Part shown: positions 9,965 through 20,433 of the stretch, one piece after another
Position numbering within the stretch: position 1 is the first letter of the stretch
Layout: the number at the start of each line of letters is the position of its first letter
Assembly: GCF_002964975.1 (NCBI RefSeq)
Contig: NZ_PSZM01000040.1
Location: forward strand, 281,000 to 344,999
Length of the DNA: 64,000 bases
From: Apibacter adventoris
Lineage (GTDB): Bacteria; Bacteroidota; Bacteroidia; Flavobacteriales; Weeksellaceae
Direction of reading: 5' to 3'
Program-made: the position numbers and the translations under genes
Notes under the pieces: generated by a model
Database searches by the model: none
Told to the model about the DNA's origin: nothing
What the model saw: only the letters and a program-made list of their open reading frames with translations

Positions 9965-12900
9965 TTATTCTTCCTCTACTAAAACCCAACCTTCTTCAAT
10001 TAGATTTTGCGCTTGTTTAAATTTTAATTCTTTAACTTCTCCGGTTCTTAAATTTCTTATATTAACCATTTCATTACGTCCTATTTTATTAACCCGTAAA
10101 GGTTCTGAAACTTCTTTTGCTTGAGGAATATTCTTTTTATTTTCTTCAAAATCTCTACTTTCTATCGTTTTCTGTTTAACTTCTTTAGCTTGTCGTATTG
10201 AAGTTTCTTCAGGTTCTGAAGGAAGTCCTCCTTTAAATAAAAAAGAAATAATTTCTTTATTTGTCTTATCTAGCATTTCACTAAATAAAGAAAAAGATTC
10301 TTGTTTATAAATTACCAAAGGGTCTTTTTGCTCATAAACTGCAGATTGAACTGATTTTCTTAATTCATCCATTTCTCTCAGATGTTCTTTCCAGTTTTCA
10401 TCAATTAATGCCAAAGTAATCCCTTTTTCAAAATCTTGTAAAAGTGCTTTTCCTTCAGAGTTATATGCTTCTTCTAAATCAGTAGTAACATTCAACACTT
10501 TTGTTCCGTCTGTAAATGGAACAGATATATTTTTATATTGATTTCCTTGTGCTAAAAATACATTGGAAATAACAGGGAATATTTGTTTAGCTGTATTATT
10601 TAATTTTTCTTTGTAATTTGAGTCAGCTTGTTCAAAAATTTTGTCCGTAAGTTCCTTTTCAGTAAGTTTATTAAACTCATCTTCATTTACAGGTGTATCC
10701 ATCGCAAAGATAGTTGCCAACTCAAATTCAAAATTTTTAAAATTTTTAGAATATTTGTTATCTTTAGTAATAAGAGCTGCTGTATCAAAAATCATATTGG
10801 CAATATCGATACTTAGTTTATCTCCAAAAAGTGCATTTCTACGTCTTTTATAAATCACTTCTCTTTGCTTATTCATCACATCATCATATTCCAATAATCT
10901 TTTACGTATTCCAAAATTATTTTCTTCAACTTTTTTTTGAGCTCTTTCTATAGAATTAGTAATCATAGAATGCTGTATGACATCTCCTTCTTTATGTCCT
11001 AACCTATCCATCATTTTAGCTATTCTATCAGAACCAAATAAACGCATTAAATTATCCTCCAAAGAAACATAAAACTGAGAGGATCCAGGATCTCCTTGAC
11101 GTCCGGAACGCCCTCTCAACTGTCTATCTACTCGTCTGGAATCATGTCTTTCTGTACCTATAATAGCTAATCCTCCAGCTTGTTTTACTTCGTCAGTAAG
11201 TTTAATATCTGTACCCCTACCTGCCATATTGGTAGCAATAGTAACTACTCCAGAATTTCCTGCTTTTGCAACAATTTCAGCTTCTTTCTTATGTAATTTC
11301 GCATTTAATACATTATGAGGAATTTTTCTCATTTTTAATGCCTTACTTAACAATTCTGAAATTTCAACAGAAGTAGTCCCTACTAATACAGGTCTTTTAT
11401 CTTCTTGAGATAAACGTATCACTTCATTTAAAACAGCATTGAATTTTTCTCTGTTTGTTTTAAAAACCAAGTCTTGTTGGTCTTTTCTTATGATTGGTTT
11501 ATTAGTAGGAATTACAACGACATCCAGTTTATAAATTTCCCAAAATTCACCAGCTTCAGTCTCTGCCGTACCAGTCATTCCTGCTAATTTGTTATACATT
11601 CTAAAATAATTTTGCAGGGTAACTGTAGCAAAAGTTTGAGTAGCTGCCTCTATTTTTACATTTTCTTTAGCTTCTAATGCTTGATGTAAACCATCGGAAT
11701 ATCGACGGCCTTCCATAATACGTCCTGTTTGTTCATCAACAATTTTTACTTGACCATCTATTACTACATATTCAATATCTTTTTCAAATAAAGTATAAGC
11801 TTTAAGTAACTGGCTTAAGGAATGTATTCTTTCTGATTTTATAGCAAAATAACGCAAAAAATCTTCTTTTTCTTTATGTTCTTCTTCTTTAGATAGATTT
11901 TTATTTTCAATATCTGCAAACACAGTTCCTAAATCTTCTAAAACAAAAAAATTAGGATCTTCATTACCTTTAGATAAAAATTCAATTCCTTTATCGGTTA
12001 ATTCTACCTGATTGTTTTTTTCATCAATCGAGAAGTATAAATCTTTATCTGCTTCTGGCATCATGCGATTATTATCTGAGATAAAATAAGCTTCAGCCTT
12101 TAATAAAGTAGTTTTATTTCCTTCTTCAGATAAAAATTTTATTAAGGGTTTATATTTAGGCAACCCTCTGTATACTTGATAAAGTTTGTGCCCACCTTCT
12201 TTTTTATCTCCTGAAGCTAATAGTTGTTTGGCCTCTTGAAATAATTTAGAGATTTCATTCTTTTGAGCACTAAATATATTTTCTACAATTGGTTTTAATT
12301 CTTGATATTCTTGTTTATCACCTTGAGGTATAGGACCTGAAATAATTAAAGGGGTACGAGCATCGTCTATTAAAACAGAATCCACTTCATCCACAATCGC
12401 ATAGTTTAATTCTCTTTGTACTAAATCGGCAGGTGAATTTGCCATATTATCACGTAAATAATCAAAACCAAACTCATTATTAGTTCCATAAGTAATATCT
12501 GCCCAATAGGCTTGTCTACGAGATTCTGAATTAGGCTGATGTTTATCTATACAATCAATACTTAAACCATGAAATTCAAAAATAGGTCCCATCCATGCAG
12601 AGTCACGTTTAGCTAAATAATCATTTACTGTAACGACATGAACTCCTCTTCCTGGAAGAGCATTTAAATAAATTGGCAAAGTTCCAACTAAAGTTTTCCC
12701 TTCTCCTGTAGCCATTTCTGCAATTTTTCCTTCATGCAATACAGTTCCTCCTATATACTGAACATCATAATGCACCATATCCCATTTTACTTCTTTACCT
12801 GCGGCATCCCAACTATTATTCCATACAGCATTATCTCCTTCAATATTTACATAGTTTGTAGTTTCTGATAATTTCCGATCAAAATCTGTAGCCTTTACCA

Positions 12901-13288
12901 CTAATTTCTCATTTTCTGCAAATCTTTTTGCAGTTTCCTTAATTACAGCAAAAGCTTGCGGAAGTAATTCCAATAAAACCTTTTCTTCTATATCATAAAC
13001 TTCTTTTTCAAGTTTATCTATTTGAGCATATAAATTTTCTTTCTCATCAACATCATCAGTTTGTTGAGTTTTACTTTTTAAATCTGAAATTTGTGCTTTT
13101 AATTCTGAGTTAGCTTGGGCTATTTTTTCTTTGAATTCAATGGTTTTATTTCTTAATTCATCTGTTGATAATGAGGAAATACCAGACTCCTCCTTTTTGA
13201 TTTTATCTAAGTATTTATTAAGTTGTTCAAGATCTTTTTTATGTTTATCTCCAATAAATAATTTTAGGACAGAATTTAATATATTCAT
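9965..13288 (-). CDS. secA: Protein translocase subunit SecA
   Basis: ATPase that drives preproteins through SecYEG. 1107 residues, longer than E. coli SecA (901), mostly through extra segments in the first half (one around residues 330-410) that are usual in Bacteroidota. Walker A is in '[10 protein letters not shown]' (about residue 193) and the DEAD-like box in '[12 protein letters not shown]'. The second motor domain has '[12 protein letters not shown]' and '[13 protein letters not shown]'. The C-terminus ends '[10 protein letters not shown]' and lacks the zinc-binding SEC-C motif of many SecA proteins. Monocistronic, with a -7 box upstream and a strong terminator downstream. Confidence 0.97.
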   Translation of the reverse strand: MNILNSVLKLFIGDKHKKDLEQLNKYLDKIKKEESGISSLSTDELRNKTIEFKEKIAQANSELKAQISDLKSKTQQTDDVDEKENLYAQIDKLEKEVYDIEEKVLLELLPQAFAVIKETAKRFAENEKLVVKATDFDRKLSETTNYVNIEGDNAVWNNSWDAAGKEVKWDMVHYDVQYIGGTVLHEGKIAEMATGEGKTLVGTLPIYLNALPGRGVHVVTVNDYLAKRDSAWMGPIFEFHGLSIDCIDKHQPNSESRRQAYWADITYGTNNEFGFDYLRDNMANSPADLVQRELNYAIVDEVDSVLIDDARTPLIISGPIPQGDKQEYQELKPIVENIFSAQKNEISKLFQEAKQLLASGDKKEGGHKLYQVYRGLPKYKPLIKFLSEEGNKTTLLKAEAYFISDNNRMMPEADKDLYFSIDEKNNQVELTDKGIEFLSKGNEDPNFFVLEDLGTVFADIENKNLSKEEEHKEKEDFLRYFAIKSERIHSLSQLLKAYTLFEKDIEYVVIDGQVKIVDEQTGRIMEGRRYSDGLHQALEAKENVKIEAATQTFATVTLQNYFRMYNKLAGMTGTAETEAGEFWEIYKLDVVVIPTNKPIIRKDQQDLVFKTNREKFNAVLNEVIRLSQEDKRPVLVGTTSVEISELLSKALKMRKIPHNVLNAKLHKKEAEIVAKAGNSGVVTIATNMAGRGTDIKLTDEVKQAGGLAIIGTERHDSRRVDRQLRGRSGRQGDPGSSQFYVSLEDNLMRLFGSDRIAKMMDRLGHKEGDVIQHSMITNSIERAQKKVEENNFGIRKRLLEYDDVMNKQREVIYKRRRNALFGDKLSIDIANMIFDTAALITKDNKYSKNFKNFEFELATIFAMDTPVNEDEFNKLTEKELTDKIFEQADSNYKEKLNNTAKQIFPVISNVFLAQGNQYKNISVPFTDGTKVLNVTTDLEEAYNSEGKALLQDFEKGITLALIDENWKEHLREMDELRKSVQSAVYEQKDPLVIYKQESFSLFSEMLDKTNKEIISFLFKGGLPSEPEETSIRQAKEVKQKTIESRDFEENKKNIPQAKEVSEPLRVNKIGRNEMVNIRNLRTGEVKELKFKQAQNLIEEGWVLVEEE

Positions 13289-13312
13289 TATCTAATTAAT
13301 TTTTTTAGCATA

Positions 13313-13320
13313 CAAATGTA
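13313..13320 (-). promoter_or_regulatory. -7 box (TACATTTG) for secA
   Basis: TACATTTG on the minus strand, 24 nt before the secA ATG. No TTTG was seen at the -33 position. Confidence 0.6.
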
Positions 13321-13405
13321 AGAAAAATACTTTATCTACATGGTAGTATAAAGAAATAATAGGCACTAATTTAAGCAATTATAGACTTAATTTATTTTCG
13401 CCTAA

Positions 13406-13627
13406 TTAATACTCATCCTCATTCCACAGAAAATCATCATCTGTAGGATAATCAGCCCAAATTTCTTCTATATTATCATAAATTTCTCCCTCATCTTCAA
13501 TTGCTTGTAAGTTTTCTACTACCTCTAAAGGTGCACCGGTTCTAATTGCGTAATCAATTAATTCATCTTTGGTAGCAGGCCATGGTGCATCACTTAAATA
13601 TGATGCTAATTCTAAAGTCCAATACAT
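13406..13627 (-). CDS. DUF2795-type small acidic protein
   Basis: 73 residues starting MYWTLELASYLSDAPWPATK. It is a small acidic protein of the DUF2795 type found next to core genes in many Flavobacteriia. A longer reading from 13693 adds 22 basic/hydrophobic residues unlike the rest, so the ATG at 13627 is preferred. The segment 'WPATKDELIDYAIRTGAPLEVVENLQ' reads as a short helical domain, and the tail is very acidic (YPTDDDFLWNEDEY). Function unknown. Confidence 0.75.
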   Translation of the reverse strand: MYWTLELASYLSDAPWPATKDELIDYAIRTGAPLEVVENLQAIEDEGEIYDNIEEIWADYPTDDDFLWNEDEY

Positions 13628-14123
13628 TACAATTAAATTTTTTATTATTACAAATAACTTTAATATTTTATTTTTCCATTTTCGACACATCAAACTTCAA
13701 GCCAAAATATTTAACTTTTTATTTTGATTATTTAAGTTTAATCTGAATAGTTTTATTTATTACTATTAAAAATTAATATTTAAATACCTTAAAAATTGCT
13801 TAGACATATTGACATGAAATTTTATATACTTTCCTTATTCCTTAATTTAAGAATATACATTTTTTAATCATTAGAAAATAAATAAAAAATAATGTAACAT
13901 TTGTTTAAATGCAACTAAAAACTTAATTAAAGAAATTCATTTTGAATGAATGAAATTAATAAAGTCTTTTACTATTGAAGTATAATTTAGAAACAGTTAT
14001 TTTTCATAAACAGAAAGCATTAGCTTAAGCAATTATATTTCCACAACTTTGGTTGTGAATAAATAATAAAAGCATCAAAGAACATAATCAGAATAATAAA
14101 TAATTATTTATTATTCAAAACTA
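13628..14123. other. Intergenic region, nothing recognised
   Basis: 496 bases of AT-rich sequence between two minus-strand genes. I see no TAnnTTTG box on the minus strand, no strong hairpin and no convincing frame. A weak six-pair hairpin, CACAAC/GTTGTG, lies near 14042-14057. Confidence 0.5.
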
Positions 14124-14705
14124 TTAATTAAAAATATATGCCAAAGAAGCCCCTAAAACAGACGTTCTTTCCTGTTTAGGATAATCTTTATATATATCAA
14201 TTAAACCATAATTATAACGTATAGAAAATTCAAAATTTCTTAAAATGCTATAACCTATACCAAAACCTATAGATAAATTAATATTTTTAGGCTTATCATT
14301 ATAATATAATATATCTAAATCTTTATTTTTTTGTGATACCAAAAATCCTATTTGTGGTCCTATTTCACCAAAAAATTCACTGTCTGCTTCAGAAAAATAA
14401 GCCCTTAACATTAAAGGTATATTTAAATAATTTTGAAAATATTTTATAACATGGCTTGTATGTTTATCCTTTTCCCCTTCTAAGGAATAAATAACTTCCG
14501 GTTGAAAAAAAAACTGATTATTATTATCTAAAGGAATCTGACAAAATGCTCCAAAAGATCCTGAAATTCTTCCCTCAGATTCTTTATGTATTTCAGATAT
14601 ATTACTTCTGTGCACAGATCCTTTTATACCTAATCTAACTTGTGAGTAAGTGATAACAGGAAATAATAGAGTCAAAAGAACTTCTTTACGAAATAAATTT
14701 TTCAT
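14124..14705 (-). CDS. Outer-membrane beta-barrel protein (PorT-like/OMP_b-brl family)
   Basis: 193 residues with a signal peptide ending near 'VITYSQ' (residue 22). The mature protein shows alternating strands: 'RLGIKGSVHRSNI', 'QFFFQPEVIYSLEGE', 'YLNIPLMLRAYF', 'FGEIGPQIGFLV', 'NLSIGFGIGYSI', and a final strand ending 'SLAYIFN'. This is the small eight-stranded porin-like barrel common in Bacteroidota. It lies 20 nt after sucD and may be the last gene of that operon. No specific substrate can be named. Confidence 0.75.
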   Translation of the reverse strand: MKNLFRKEVLLTLLFPVITYSQVRLGIKGSVHRSNISEIHKESEGRISGSFGAFCQIPLDNNNQFFFQPEVIYSLEGEKDKHTSHVIKYFQNYLNIPLMLRAYFSEADSEFFGEIGPQIGFLVSQKNKDLDILYYNDKPKNINLSIGFGIGYSILRNFEFSIRYNYGLIDIYKDYPKQERTSVLGASLAYIFN

Positions 14706-14725
14706 AATATATTATGTTTTTACAT

Positions 14726-15598
14726 TTATCCTAAAACAGATGCTACGGTATTTCCGATCTCTGCAGGCGAATTTACTACATGAATTCCACACTCGGACAT
14801 AATTTTCATTTTAGCTTGAGCGGTATCATTTTCTCCTCCAACTATAGCTCCTGCATGTCCCATAGTTCTTCCTTTAGGAGCTGTTTGACCTGCAATAAAC
14901 CCTATAACAGGTTTTGTAGCACCTAGTGATTTATACCAATGAGCAGCATCAGTTTCTAGTTGTCCACCTATTTCTCCAATCATCACAATACAATCTGTTT
15001 GAGAATCATTTAATAATAATTCCATAGCTTGTTGTGTAGTTGTACCGATAATAGGGTCTCCTCCTATGCCTATTGCTGTAGAAATTCCATATCCTGCTTT
15101 TACGACTTGATCTGCTGCTTCGTAGGTTAATGTTCCTGATTTAGAAACGATACCTACTTTTCCTTTTTTAAATATAAATCCAGGCATGATACCTACTTTG
15201 GCTTCATCTGCTGAAATAATTCCCGGACAATTGGGTCCAATTAAAATACAATTATAATTTTTGATATAATTTTTAACTTTAACCATATCTTGAATTGGAA
15301 TACCTTCTGTAATACAAACCACTACTTTGATTCCAGCTTCGGCAGCTTCCATTATAGAATCAGCAGCAAATGCCGGAGGAACAAATATAACAGAGGTATC
15401 TGCTTTCACCTTTGCTACAGCTTCTTTTACAGTATTAAATACAGGTCTTTTCAAATGAATAGATCCTCCTTTACCTGGGGTAACCCCTCCTACTATCTGC
15501 GTTCCAAATTTTATCATTTGTTCAGCATGAAAAGTTCCTTCTTTACCAGTAAAACCTTGAACAATTATTTTTGAATTTTTGTTAACTAAAACCGACAT
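14726..15598 (-). CDS. sucD: Succinate--CoA ligase, alpha subunit
   Basis: TCA-cycle enzyme that converts succinyl-CoA to succinate with substrate-level phosphorylation. 290 residues, normal length. The N-terminal CoA-binding Rossmann domain opens with 'IIVQGFTGKEGTFHAEQM', and the phosphorylated histidine is H248 in 'GHAGAIVGG'. The beta subunit gene sucC is not in this window, so the two subunits are encoded apart. It sits 51 nt after the second lpxD-like gene, an association of sucD with the lpx cluster that I know from other Flavobacteriia. Confidence 0.96.
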   Translation of the reverse strand: MSVLVNKNSKIIVQGFTGKEGTFHAEQMIKFGTQIVGGVTPGKGGSIHLKRPVFNTVKEAVAKVKADTSVIFVPPAFAADSIMEAAEAGIKVVVCITEGIPIQDMVKVKNYIKNYNCILIGPNCPGIISADEAKVGIMPGFIFKKGKVGIVSKSGTLTYEAADQVVKAGYGISTAIGIGGDPIIGTTTQQAMELLLNDSQTDCIVMIGEIGGQLETDAAHWYKSLGATKPVIGFIAGQTAPKGRTMGHAGAIVGGENDTAQAKMKIMSECGIHVVNSPAEIGNTVASVLG

Positions 15599-15649
15599 AG
15601 TTTCTCATTTTGTATAAAACAAATATATCTATTTTTTTTAATTCTTATA

Positions 15650-16561
15650 TCATTTAGTTAACCTTTTCAATTTAGCCAGTTCTTTTAACATCTTTTTTGC
15701 TTCATCTGCTGGATAACCAAAATAGGTTTTCCCTCCTTCTAAACTCTTAGAAACTCCTGATTGTGCAAGAATAACTGCTTTACTGCCTATGGTTAGGGAT
15801 GAGGCAAAACCAGCTTGTCCCCATATAGTCACTTCATCTTCAATAATACAACACCCTGCTATTCCAACCTGAGAAGCTATTAAACATTTTTTTCCTATAA
15901 TTGTATCATGTCCTATCTGAATTAGATTATCCAGTTTAGATCCTTCCCCAATGATAGTTGAAGATGTTACACCTCTATCAATACAACAGTTTGATCCGAT
16001 TTCAACATTATTTTCTATTTTTACATTGCCAAAAGATTTTAGCCTATCATAATAATTACCTCTGTTTTTGTAATAAAAAGCATCCCCACCAATCACTGTT
16101 CCTGATTGTATAATAACATTATCACCAATTTCAGTATAATCATGAATTATCACATTTGGAAAAATAATACAATTTTTCCCAATCTTTACTTCTTTACCTA
16201 TAAATACATTAGGTTGTATAATTGTGTCTCTCCCTATTTCTAAATCATTTGAAATCATTTGATTATATATCTCAAATTTTTTGAAATATGAGTTAATTTT
16301 ATTAAAATCTCTAAAAGGATCTTCGGAAATAAGCAAAGCTTTTCCTTCGGGACATTCAACTTCTTTATTAATAAGAATTACAGTTGCATTACTTTGTAAT
16401 GCTTTATCATAATATTTAGGATGATCTACAAAAACAATTTCACCTTTTTGCACTCTATGAATTTCATTGGTACCATATATAGGTAAATCTGCTTCTCCTA
16501 TATATTTTGAATTGATTATTGAAGCAATGCTCTTTAGTGATTGTATTTTAGGGAACTTCAT
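15650..16561 (-). CDS. Second LpxD-like acyltransferase (left-handed beta-helix)
   Basis: 303 residues, a paralogue of LpxD encoded at the far end of the same operon. The N-terminal LpxD-like domain (about 1-100) is followed by hexapeptide repeats from about residue 105 ('[21 protein letters not shown]'). The position of the catalytic His of LpxD is kept as H218 in '[11 protein letters not shown]'. It is shorter than the first copy, and its C-terminal helices end in Lys-rich '[10 protein letters not shown]'. Known LpxD adds a 3-hydroxyacyl chain to UDP-glucosamine in lipid A synthesis. This copy may have other substrate specificity; that is inference. Confidence 0.8.
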   Translation of the reverse strand: MKFPKIQSLKSIASIINSKYIGEADLPIYGTNEIHRVQKGEIVFVDHPKYYDKALQSNATVILINKEVECPEGKALLISEDPFRDFNKINSYFKKFEIYNQMISNDLEIGRDTIIQPNVFIGKEVKIGKNCIIFPNVIIHDYTEIGDNVIIQSGTVIGGDAFYYKNRGNYYDRLKSFGNVKIENNVEIGSNCCIDRGVTSSTIIGEGSKLDNLIQIGHDTIIGKKCLIASQVGIAGCCIIEDEVTIWGQAGFASSLTIGSKAVILAQSGVSKSLEGGKTYFGYPADEAKKMLKELAKLKRLTK

Positions 16562-16592
16562 TTAATTTATAAATAGAAAAATTTATATATTT

Positions 16593-17156
16593 TTATTTTA
16601 TTCTTTCTATATAAGAACCATCTTCTGTATTAATTTTTATTTTTTCCCCAGCTTCTATAAATAAAGGAACTAATACTCTTGCTCCGGTTTCTATAGTTGC
16701 ATTTTTTAATGCATTTGTAGCTGTATTTCCTTTTACCCCAGGTTCTGCTTCTATAACTTCCATTATTACACTTGGAGGTAGTTCAGCAGATAAAGGAGTA
16801 TCGTCATCTTCTTTTAAAATAATCATAACTTCTTCTCCTGACTTCATAAATTGGGAATTTTCAATCAAATTTTTATCTATATAAATTTGAGAGAAATCAT
16901 CATTATTCATAAAATGAAATCCGTGATCATCATCATACAAATATTGATATTTTCTAGTTATAACTTTTACTTCTTCTATTTTGCTCCCTGCAGAAAACGT
17001 ATTATCTACTACTTTACCTGAAGTTAATGATTTTAGCTTTGTTCTTACAAAAGCAGGTCCTTTACCTGGTTTAACATGCAAAAACTCTATTACTTTATAA
17101 ATGTCATCATTAAAATTGATACAAAGTCCTTTTTTAATGTCTCCCATTCCTGCCAT
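16593..17156 (-). CDS. efp: Elongation factor P
   Basis: Relieves ribosome stalling at polyproline stretches. 187 residues with three OB/KOW-like domains in series. The tip loop 'HVKPGKGPAFVRTK' carries the lysine (K32) that is modified in many species. The C-terminus 'KIKINTEDGSYIERIK' is typical. It is embedded in the lipid A operon between lpxA (20 nt upstream) and the second lpxD-like gene (31 nt downstream). I cannot tell whether the lysine-modifying enzymes exist here; none are in the window. Confidence 0.95.
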   Translation of the reverse strand: MAGMGDIKKGLCINFNDDIYKVIEFLHVKPGKGPAFVRTKLKSLTSGKVVDNTFSAGSKIEEVKVITRKYQYLYDDDHGFHFMNNDDFSQIYIDKNLIENSQFMKSGEEVMIILKEDDDTPLSAELPPSVIMEVIEAEPGVKGNTATNALKNATIETGARVLVPLFIEAGEKIKINTEDGSYIERIK

Positions 17157-17176
17157 AAATATCTATTTTTTGTTTT

Positions 17177-17965
17177 TTATAATCCCATTGAGTTAAAGCC
17201 TCTCATTACTCCTCTCATACTTGACTGTATAAATTGTATAATTTCATCTCTTTCCGGAGTTGCTTCAAATTCTGCTTCGACCACAGATAGAGCTTGAGTA
17301 ATGTTCATTTTCTTTTGAAATATAACACGATATATGTTTTGTATTTCTGCAATTTTTTGAGAATTAAATCCTCTCCTTCTTAAACCAACTGAGTTAATTC
17401 CTACATAGGATAAAGGATCTCTGGCTACCTTCACATAAGGAGGAATATCTTTCCTTACTAAGGAGCCTCCAGTTACAAAAGCATGACTTCCTATGGAACA
17501 GAACTGATGCACTGCCGTCATTCCTGCCATTACAACAAAATCTCCTACATTAATATGTCCTGCTAAAGTTGTATTATTTGAAAATATACAGTTATCTCCT
17601 ACTACACAATCATGTGCTATATGAGAATAAGCCATGAGTAAACAATTATTCCCAATAACTGTTTTCATCTTATCGGAAGTTCCTCTACTAATGGTTACAC
17701 ATTCTCTTATTACAGTATTGTTACCAATATAGGTTAATGTTCTTTCTCCTTTGTATTTAAGATCTTGAGGTTCTGCAGAAATTACTGCTCCTGGAAATAT
17801 TTTACAATTTTTACCTATTCTGGCTCCTTCCATAATAGTTACATTGGGTCCTATCCAAGTTCCTTCTCCTATTTCAACATCTTTATATATGGAAGAAAAA
17901 GGTTCTATTACTACATTTTTTGCAATTTTTGCATCAGAATGTACAAATGCTAAAGGCTGAATCAT
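17177..17965 (-). CDS. lpxA: Acyl-ACP--UDP-N-acetylglucosamine O-acyltransferase
   Basis: First step of lipid A synthesis: transfer of 3-hydroxyacyl from ACP to UDP-GlcNAc. 262 residues, normal length. A left-handed beta-helix with hexapeptide repeats runs from about residue 7 to 185, and the catalytic base is H118 in 'AYSHIAHDCVVG'. A C-terminal helical bundle ('NSVGLRRRGFNSQKIAEIQ') completes the fold. It starts 3 nt after the lpxC-fabZ stop, so translation is probably coupled. Confidence 0.97.
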   Translation of the reverse strand: MIQPLAFVHSDAKIAKNVVIEPFSSIYKDVEIGEGTWIGPNVTIMEGARIGKNCKIFPGAVISAEPQDLKYKGERTLTYIGNNTVIRECVTISRGTSDKMKTVIGNNCLLMAYSHIAHDCVVGDNCIFSNNTTLAGHINVGDFVVMAGMTAVHQFCSIGSHAFVTGGSLVRKDIPPYVKVARDPLSYVGINSVGLRRRGFNSQKIAEIQNIYRVIFQKKMNITQALSVVEAEFEATPERDEIIQFIQSSMRGVMRGFNSMGL

Positions 17966-17968
17966 GTT

Positions 17969-19363
17969 TTAGTCTTTTGTTTTTACTACTTGTGCCATCA
18001 TTTCTGCTTCTACTACCATTTGTCCATTACAATATCCATATCCTTGCATATGTACAATTCCTCTCCTTATTGGCTCTAATAAATCTATTTTAAGTATTAA
18101 TGTATCTCCTGGTACTACTTTTCTTTTATGTTTCACATTATCTAATTTAATCAAGTAAGTTGAGTAATTTTGAGGATCTTCTACATTTTCAAGAACAAAA
18201 ATTCCTCCGGTTTGTGCCATGGCTTCTATTTGTAATACTCCAGGCATTACTGGTTCACTAGGAAAATGCCCGACAAAGAACGGTTCATTTATCGTTACGT
18301 TTTTCACTCCTATTATGTGTTTGCTATCTACTTCCATAATTTTATCTATTAATAAGAATGGAGGTCGATGAGGGAGCATTCTCATTATATCTTTTATATT
18401 ATAAACTGGTTCTTTGTGAAAATCAATTTCAGGTATGTTTTTTCTTCTAAATAACTTATATAGTTTATTTAATTTTTTTGCAAATTGTGTATTGCAATGA
18501 TGTCCTGGTTTGGTTGCTATAATTTTTGCTTTCAATTTTACACCAACCAGCGTTAAATCTCCTACAACATCTAATAGTTTATGACGAGCAGCCTCATTGG
18601 GATAGTATAAATTTACATTATCCAATATTCCATTGGGTCTAACTGTTACTTCCGGTTGTTCAAAAACTAATTTTAATTTTTCTAAAGTTTTTGATGAAAG
18701 TTCTTTATCAACATATACTATGGCATTATTTATATCTCCTCCTTTGATTAATCCGGCATCTAACAGCATTTCCAGTTCATGAAGGAAACTAAATGTTCGT
18801 GCTTTTGCAAAATCATTTTTAAAATCTTTTATGTCCTTCATTGTAGCATTTTGAGTTCCTAATACTTTGGTTCCAAAATCTACCATAGTCGTGACTTCAA
18901 AATGATCTGAAGGAATTGCTGTTATTTCTGATCCTGTTTCCGGATCAGTATAAGATACAATTTCTTTAATGGCAAAATATTCTCTTTCTGCTTCTTGTTC
19001 TTCTACTCCAACATTTTCAATTGCTTCAACAAAAAATTTTGATGATCCATCCATAATTGGTGGTTCAGAGCTATTTAGATCAATATATACATTATCTAAG
19101 TCCATTCCAGTGAGAGCAGCTAGTATATGTTCGCATGTATGAATTTTAACTCCTTTTTTTTCTAAAACTGTCCCTCTTTCTGTAGAAGTTACATAGGTTG
19201 CATCAGCTTCAATTGTAGGCTGACCTTCTAAATCTACTCGCACAAAAACAAAGCCTGTATTAATAGGAGCAGGCTTTATGGTCATAATGACTTCTATTCC
19301 TGTATGTAACCCTTTCCCTTTTAAAGTAAAGGGCTGTTTTATTGTCTTTTGTTTATCTGACAT
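17969..19363 (-). CDS. lpxC/fabZ: Bifunctional UDP-3-O-acyl-GlcNAc deacetylase / 3-hydroxyacyl-ACP dehydratase
   Basis: A fusion characteristic of Bacteroidota. Residues 1 to about 305 are LpxC, the committed zinc-dependent step of lipid A synthesis: zinc ligands H79 ('KIHTCEHIL'), H261 and D265 ('ARHKLLDVVGDL'), and catalytic His in 'KPGHHCNTQF' (288-289). Residues from about 320 to 464 are FabZ, the fatty-acid-synthesis dehydratase, with H366 ('VGHFPSEPVMPG') and E380 ('VLQIEAMAQTGG'). Fusing the two ties lipid A and membrane lipid supply to one gene product. Its ATG overlaps the lpxD stop by one base (TAATG), implying coupled translation. Confidence 0.98.
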   Translation of the reverse strand: MSDKQKTIKQPFTLKGKGLHTGIEVIMTIKPAPINTGFVFVRVDLEGQPTIEADATYVTSTERGTVLEKKGVKIHTCEHILAALTGMDLDNVYIDLNSSEPPIMDGSSKFFVEAIENVGVEEQEAEREYFAIKEIVSYTDPETGSEITAIPSDHFEVTTMVDFGTKVLGTQNATMKDIKDFKNDFAKARTFSFLHELEMLLDAGLIKGGDINNAIVYVDKELSSKTLEKLKLVFEQPEVTVRPNGILDNVNLYYPNEAARHKLLDVVGDLTLVGVKLKAKIIATKPGHHCNTQFAKKLNKLYKLFRRKNIPEIDFHKEPVYNIKDIMRMLPHRPPFLLIDKIMEVDSKHIIGVKNVTINEPFFVGHFPSEPVMPGVLQIEAMAQTGGIFVLENVEDPQNYSTYLIKLDNVKHKRKVVPGDTLILKIDLLEPIRRGIVHMQGYGYCNGQMVVEAEMMAQVVKTKD

Positions 19364-20397
19364 TATGATTCACTTTGAGTTTTACTATCTTTTTCTAATT
19401 TTTCTATTCGTTTTATAATTTCAGGTAACTGTTTAAAATAAACGAAACTTTTCTGATATTTAATATATTTTATTGCCGGTGAACCAAATAATCTTTCATT
19501 ATTATCAACATCATTTGTAATTCCGCTCTGGGCTTGTAGTATAACATTATCTCCTACTTTTAAATGTCCGGAAATACCTACTTGTCCTCCTATCATACTC
19601 CATTGACCTATTTTTGAAGAACCGGCTACACCTGCCTGAGAAGCTATTACAGTGTGTTGACCAACTTCTACATTATGAGCAATTTGAATTAAATTATCTA
19701 ATTTAACTCCTTTTTTTATTAAAGTAGATCCTATTGTTGCTCTATCTATTGTACAATTAGCTCCTATTTCTACATCATCTTCAATAATTACATTTCCTAA
19801 TTGTGGAACTTTTTCATATCCTTCTTTTGACTGACTAAAACCAAAACCATCAGCTCCTATTACAGTTCCTCCATGTATTACACAATTATTTCCAATAATA
19901 CAATCATTATAAATTTTTACGCCTGGACCTATTAAGCAATTTTCACCAATAACTACATTATCTCCTAAATAAGCTTGAGGATATATTTTAGTATTATTTC
20001 CAATTTTAACATTTGAGGCTATATATGCAAATGCTCCTATAAAAAGATCTTTACCTAATGTCACATTATTAGATATGAAAACAGGTTCTTCAACACCTGT
20101 CTTTTTTTCTTTCATTTCATTATAAAATCTTAATAATTGATTAAAAGCTGAATATGCATCTTCTACGGATATAATAGTTGGTAATTCTGAAATATCTTGA
20201 GGAATTAATTTTTCAGATATTAATATTATGGAAGCTTTATTACCTTTCAAAAATTCTTGATATTTTTCTCCACCTAAAAAGGTTAAAGTTCCAGGAATAC
20301 CGTCTTCTATTTTTGAAATATAGGAAACCATTTCTTCAGGATTTCCTATTACTTTTCCGTTAACTAAATCAGCTATCTGCTGGGCACTAAATTTCAT
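19363..20397 (-). CDS. lpxD: UDP-3-O-(3-hydroxyacyl)glucosamine N-acyltransferase
   Basis: Third step of lipid A synthesis. 344 residues from the ATG at 20397: N-terminal uridine-binding domain to about residue 100, hexapeptide beta-helix from about residue 105, catalytic His in '[12 protein letters not shown]', and a C-terminal helix with a charged tail. A reading that starts three codons earlier uses TTG at 20406, but those bases belong to the -7 promoter box, so the ATG is chosen. First gene of the operon lpxD, lpxC-fabZ, lpxA, efp, lpxD-like, sucD. With only 6 nt between box and ATG the mRNA is probably leaderless. Confidence 0.96.
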   Translation of the reverse strand: MKFSAQQIADLVNGKVIGNPEEMVSYISKIEDGIPGTLTFLGGEKYQEFLKGNKASIILISEKLIPQDISELPTIISVEDAYSAFNQLLRFYNEMKEKKTGVEEPVFISNNVTLGKDLFIGAFAYIASNVKIGNNTKIYPQAYLGDNVVIGENCLIGPGVKIYNDCIIGNNCVIHGGTVIGADGFGFSQSKEGYEKVPQLGNVIIEDDVEIGANCTIDRATIGSTLIKKGVKLDNLIQIAHNVEVGQHTVIASQAGVAGSSKIGQWSMIGGQVGISGHLKVGDNVILQAQSGITNDVDNNERLFGSPAIKYIKYQKSFVYFKQLPEIIKRIEKLEKDSKTQSES

Positions 20398-20403
20398 AAT
20401 TTG

Positions 20404-20433
20404 CAAATGTAAACATTTTATTAAAATTACAAA
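20404..20433 (-). promoter_or_regulatory. Consensus promoter of the lpx operon (TTTG-N18-TACATTTG)
   Basis: On the minus strand, TTTG (20433-20430) is followed after 18 nt by TACATTTG (20411-20404), a full Bacteroidota consensus. The -33 element overlaps the last codons of the upstream HD gene. The box ends 6 nt before the lpxD ATG. Confidence 0.85.

Noticed and set aside
10628..10853. Plus-strand open frames opposite secA
   Set aside because: Opposite-strand shadows inside a conserved gene; no start signal.
13628..13693. Longer start of the DUF2795 gene
   Set aside because: The added 22 residues are basic/hydrophobic and unlike the family; the ATG at 13627 gives the usual protein.
20398..20406. 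TTG start extending lpxD by three residues
   Set aside because: The TTG is the last part of the -7 box TACATTTG; the ATG at 20397 fits the family start.
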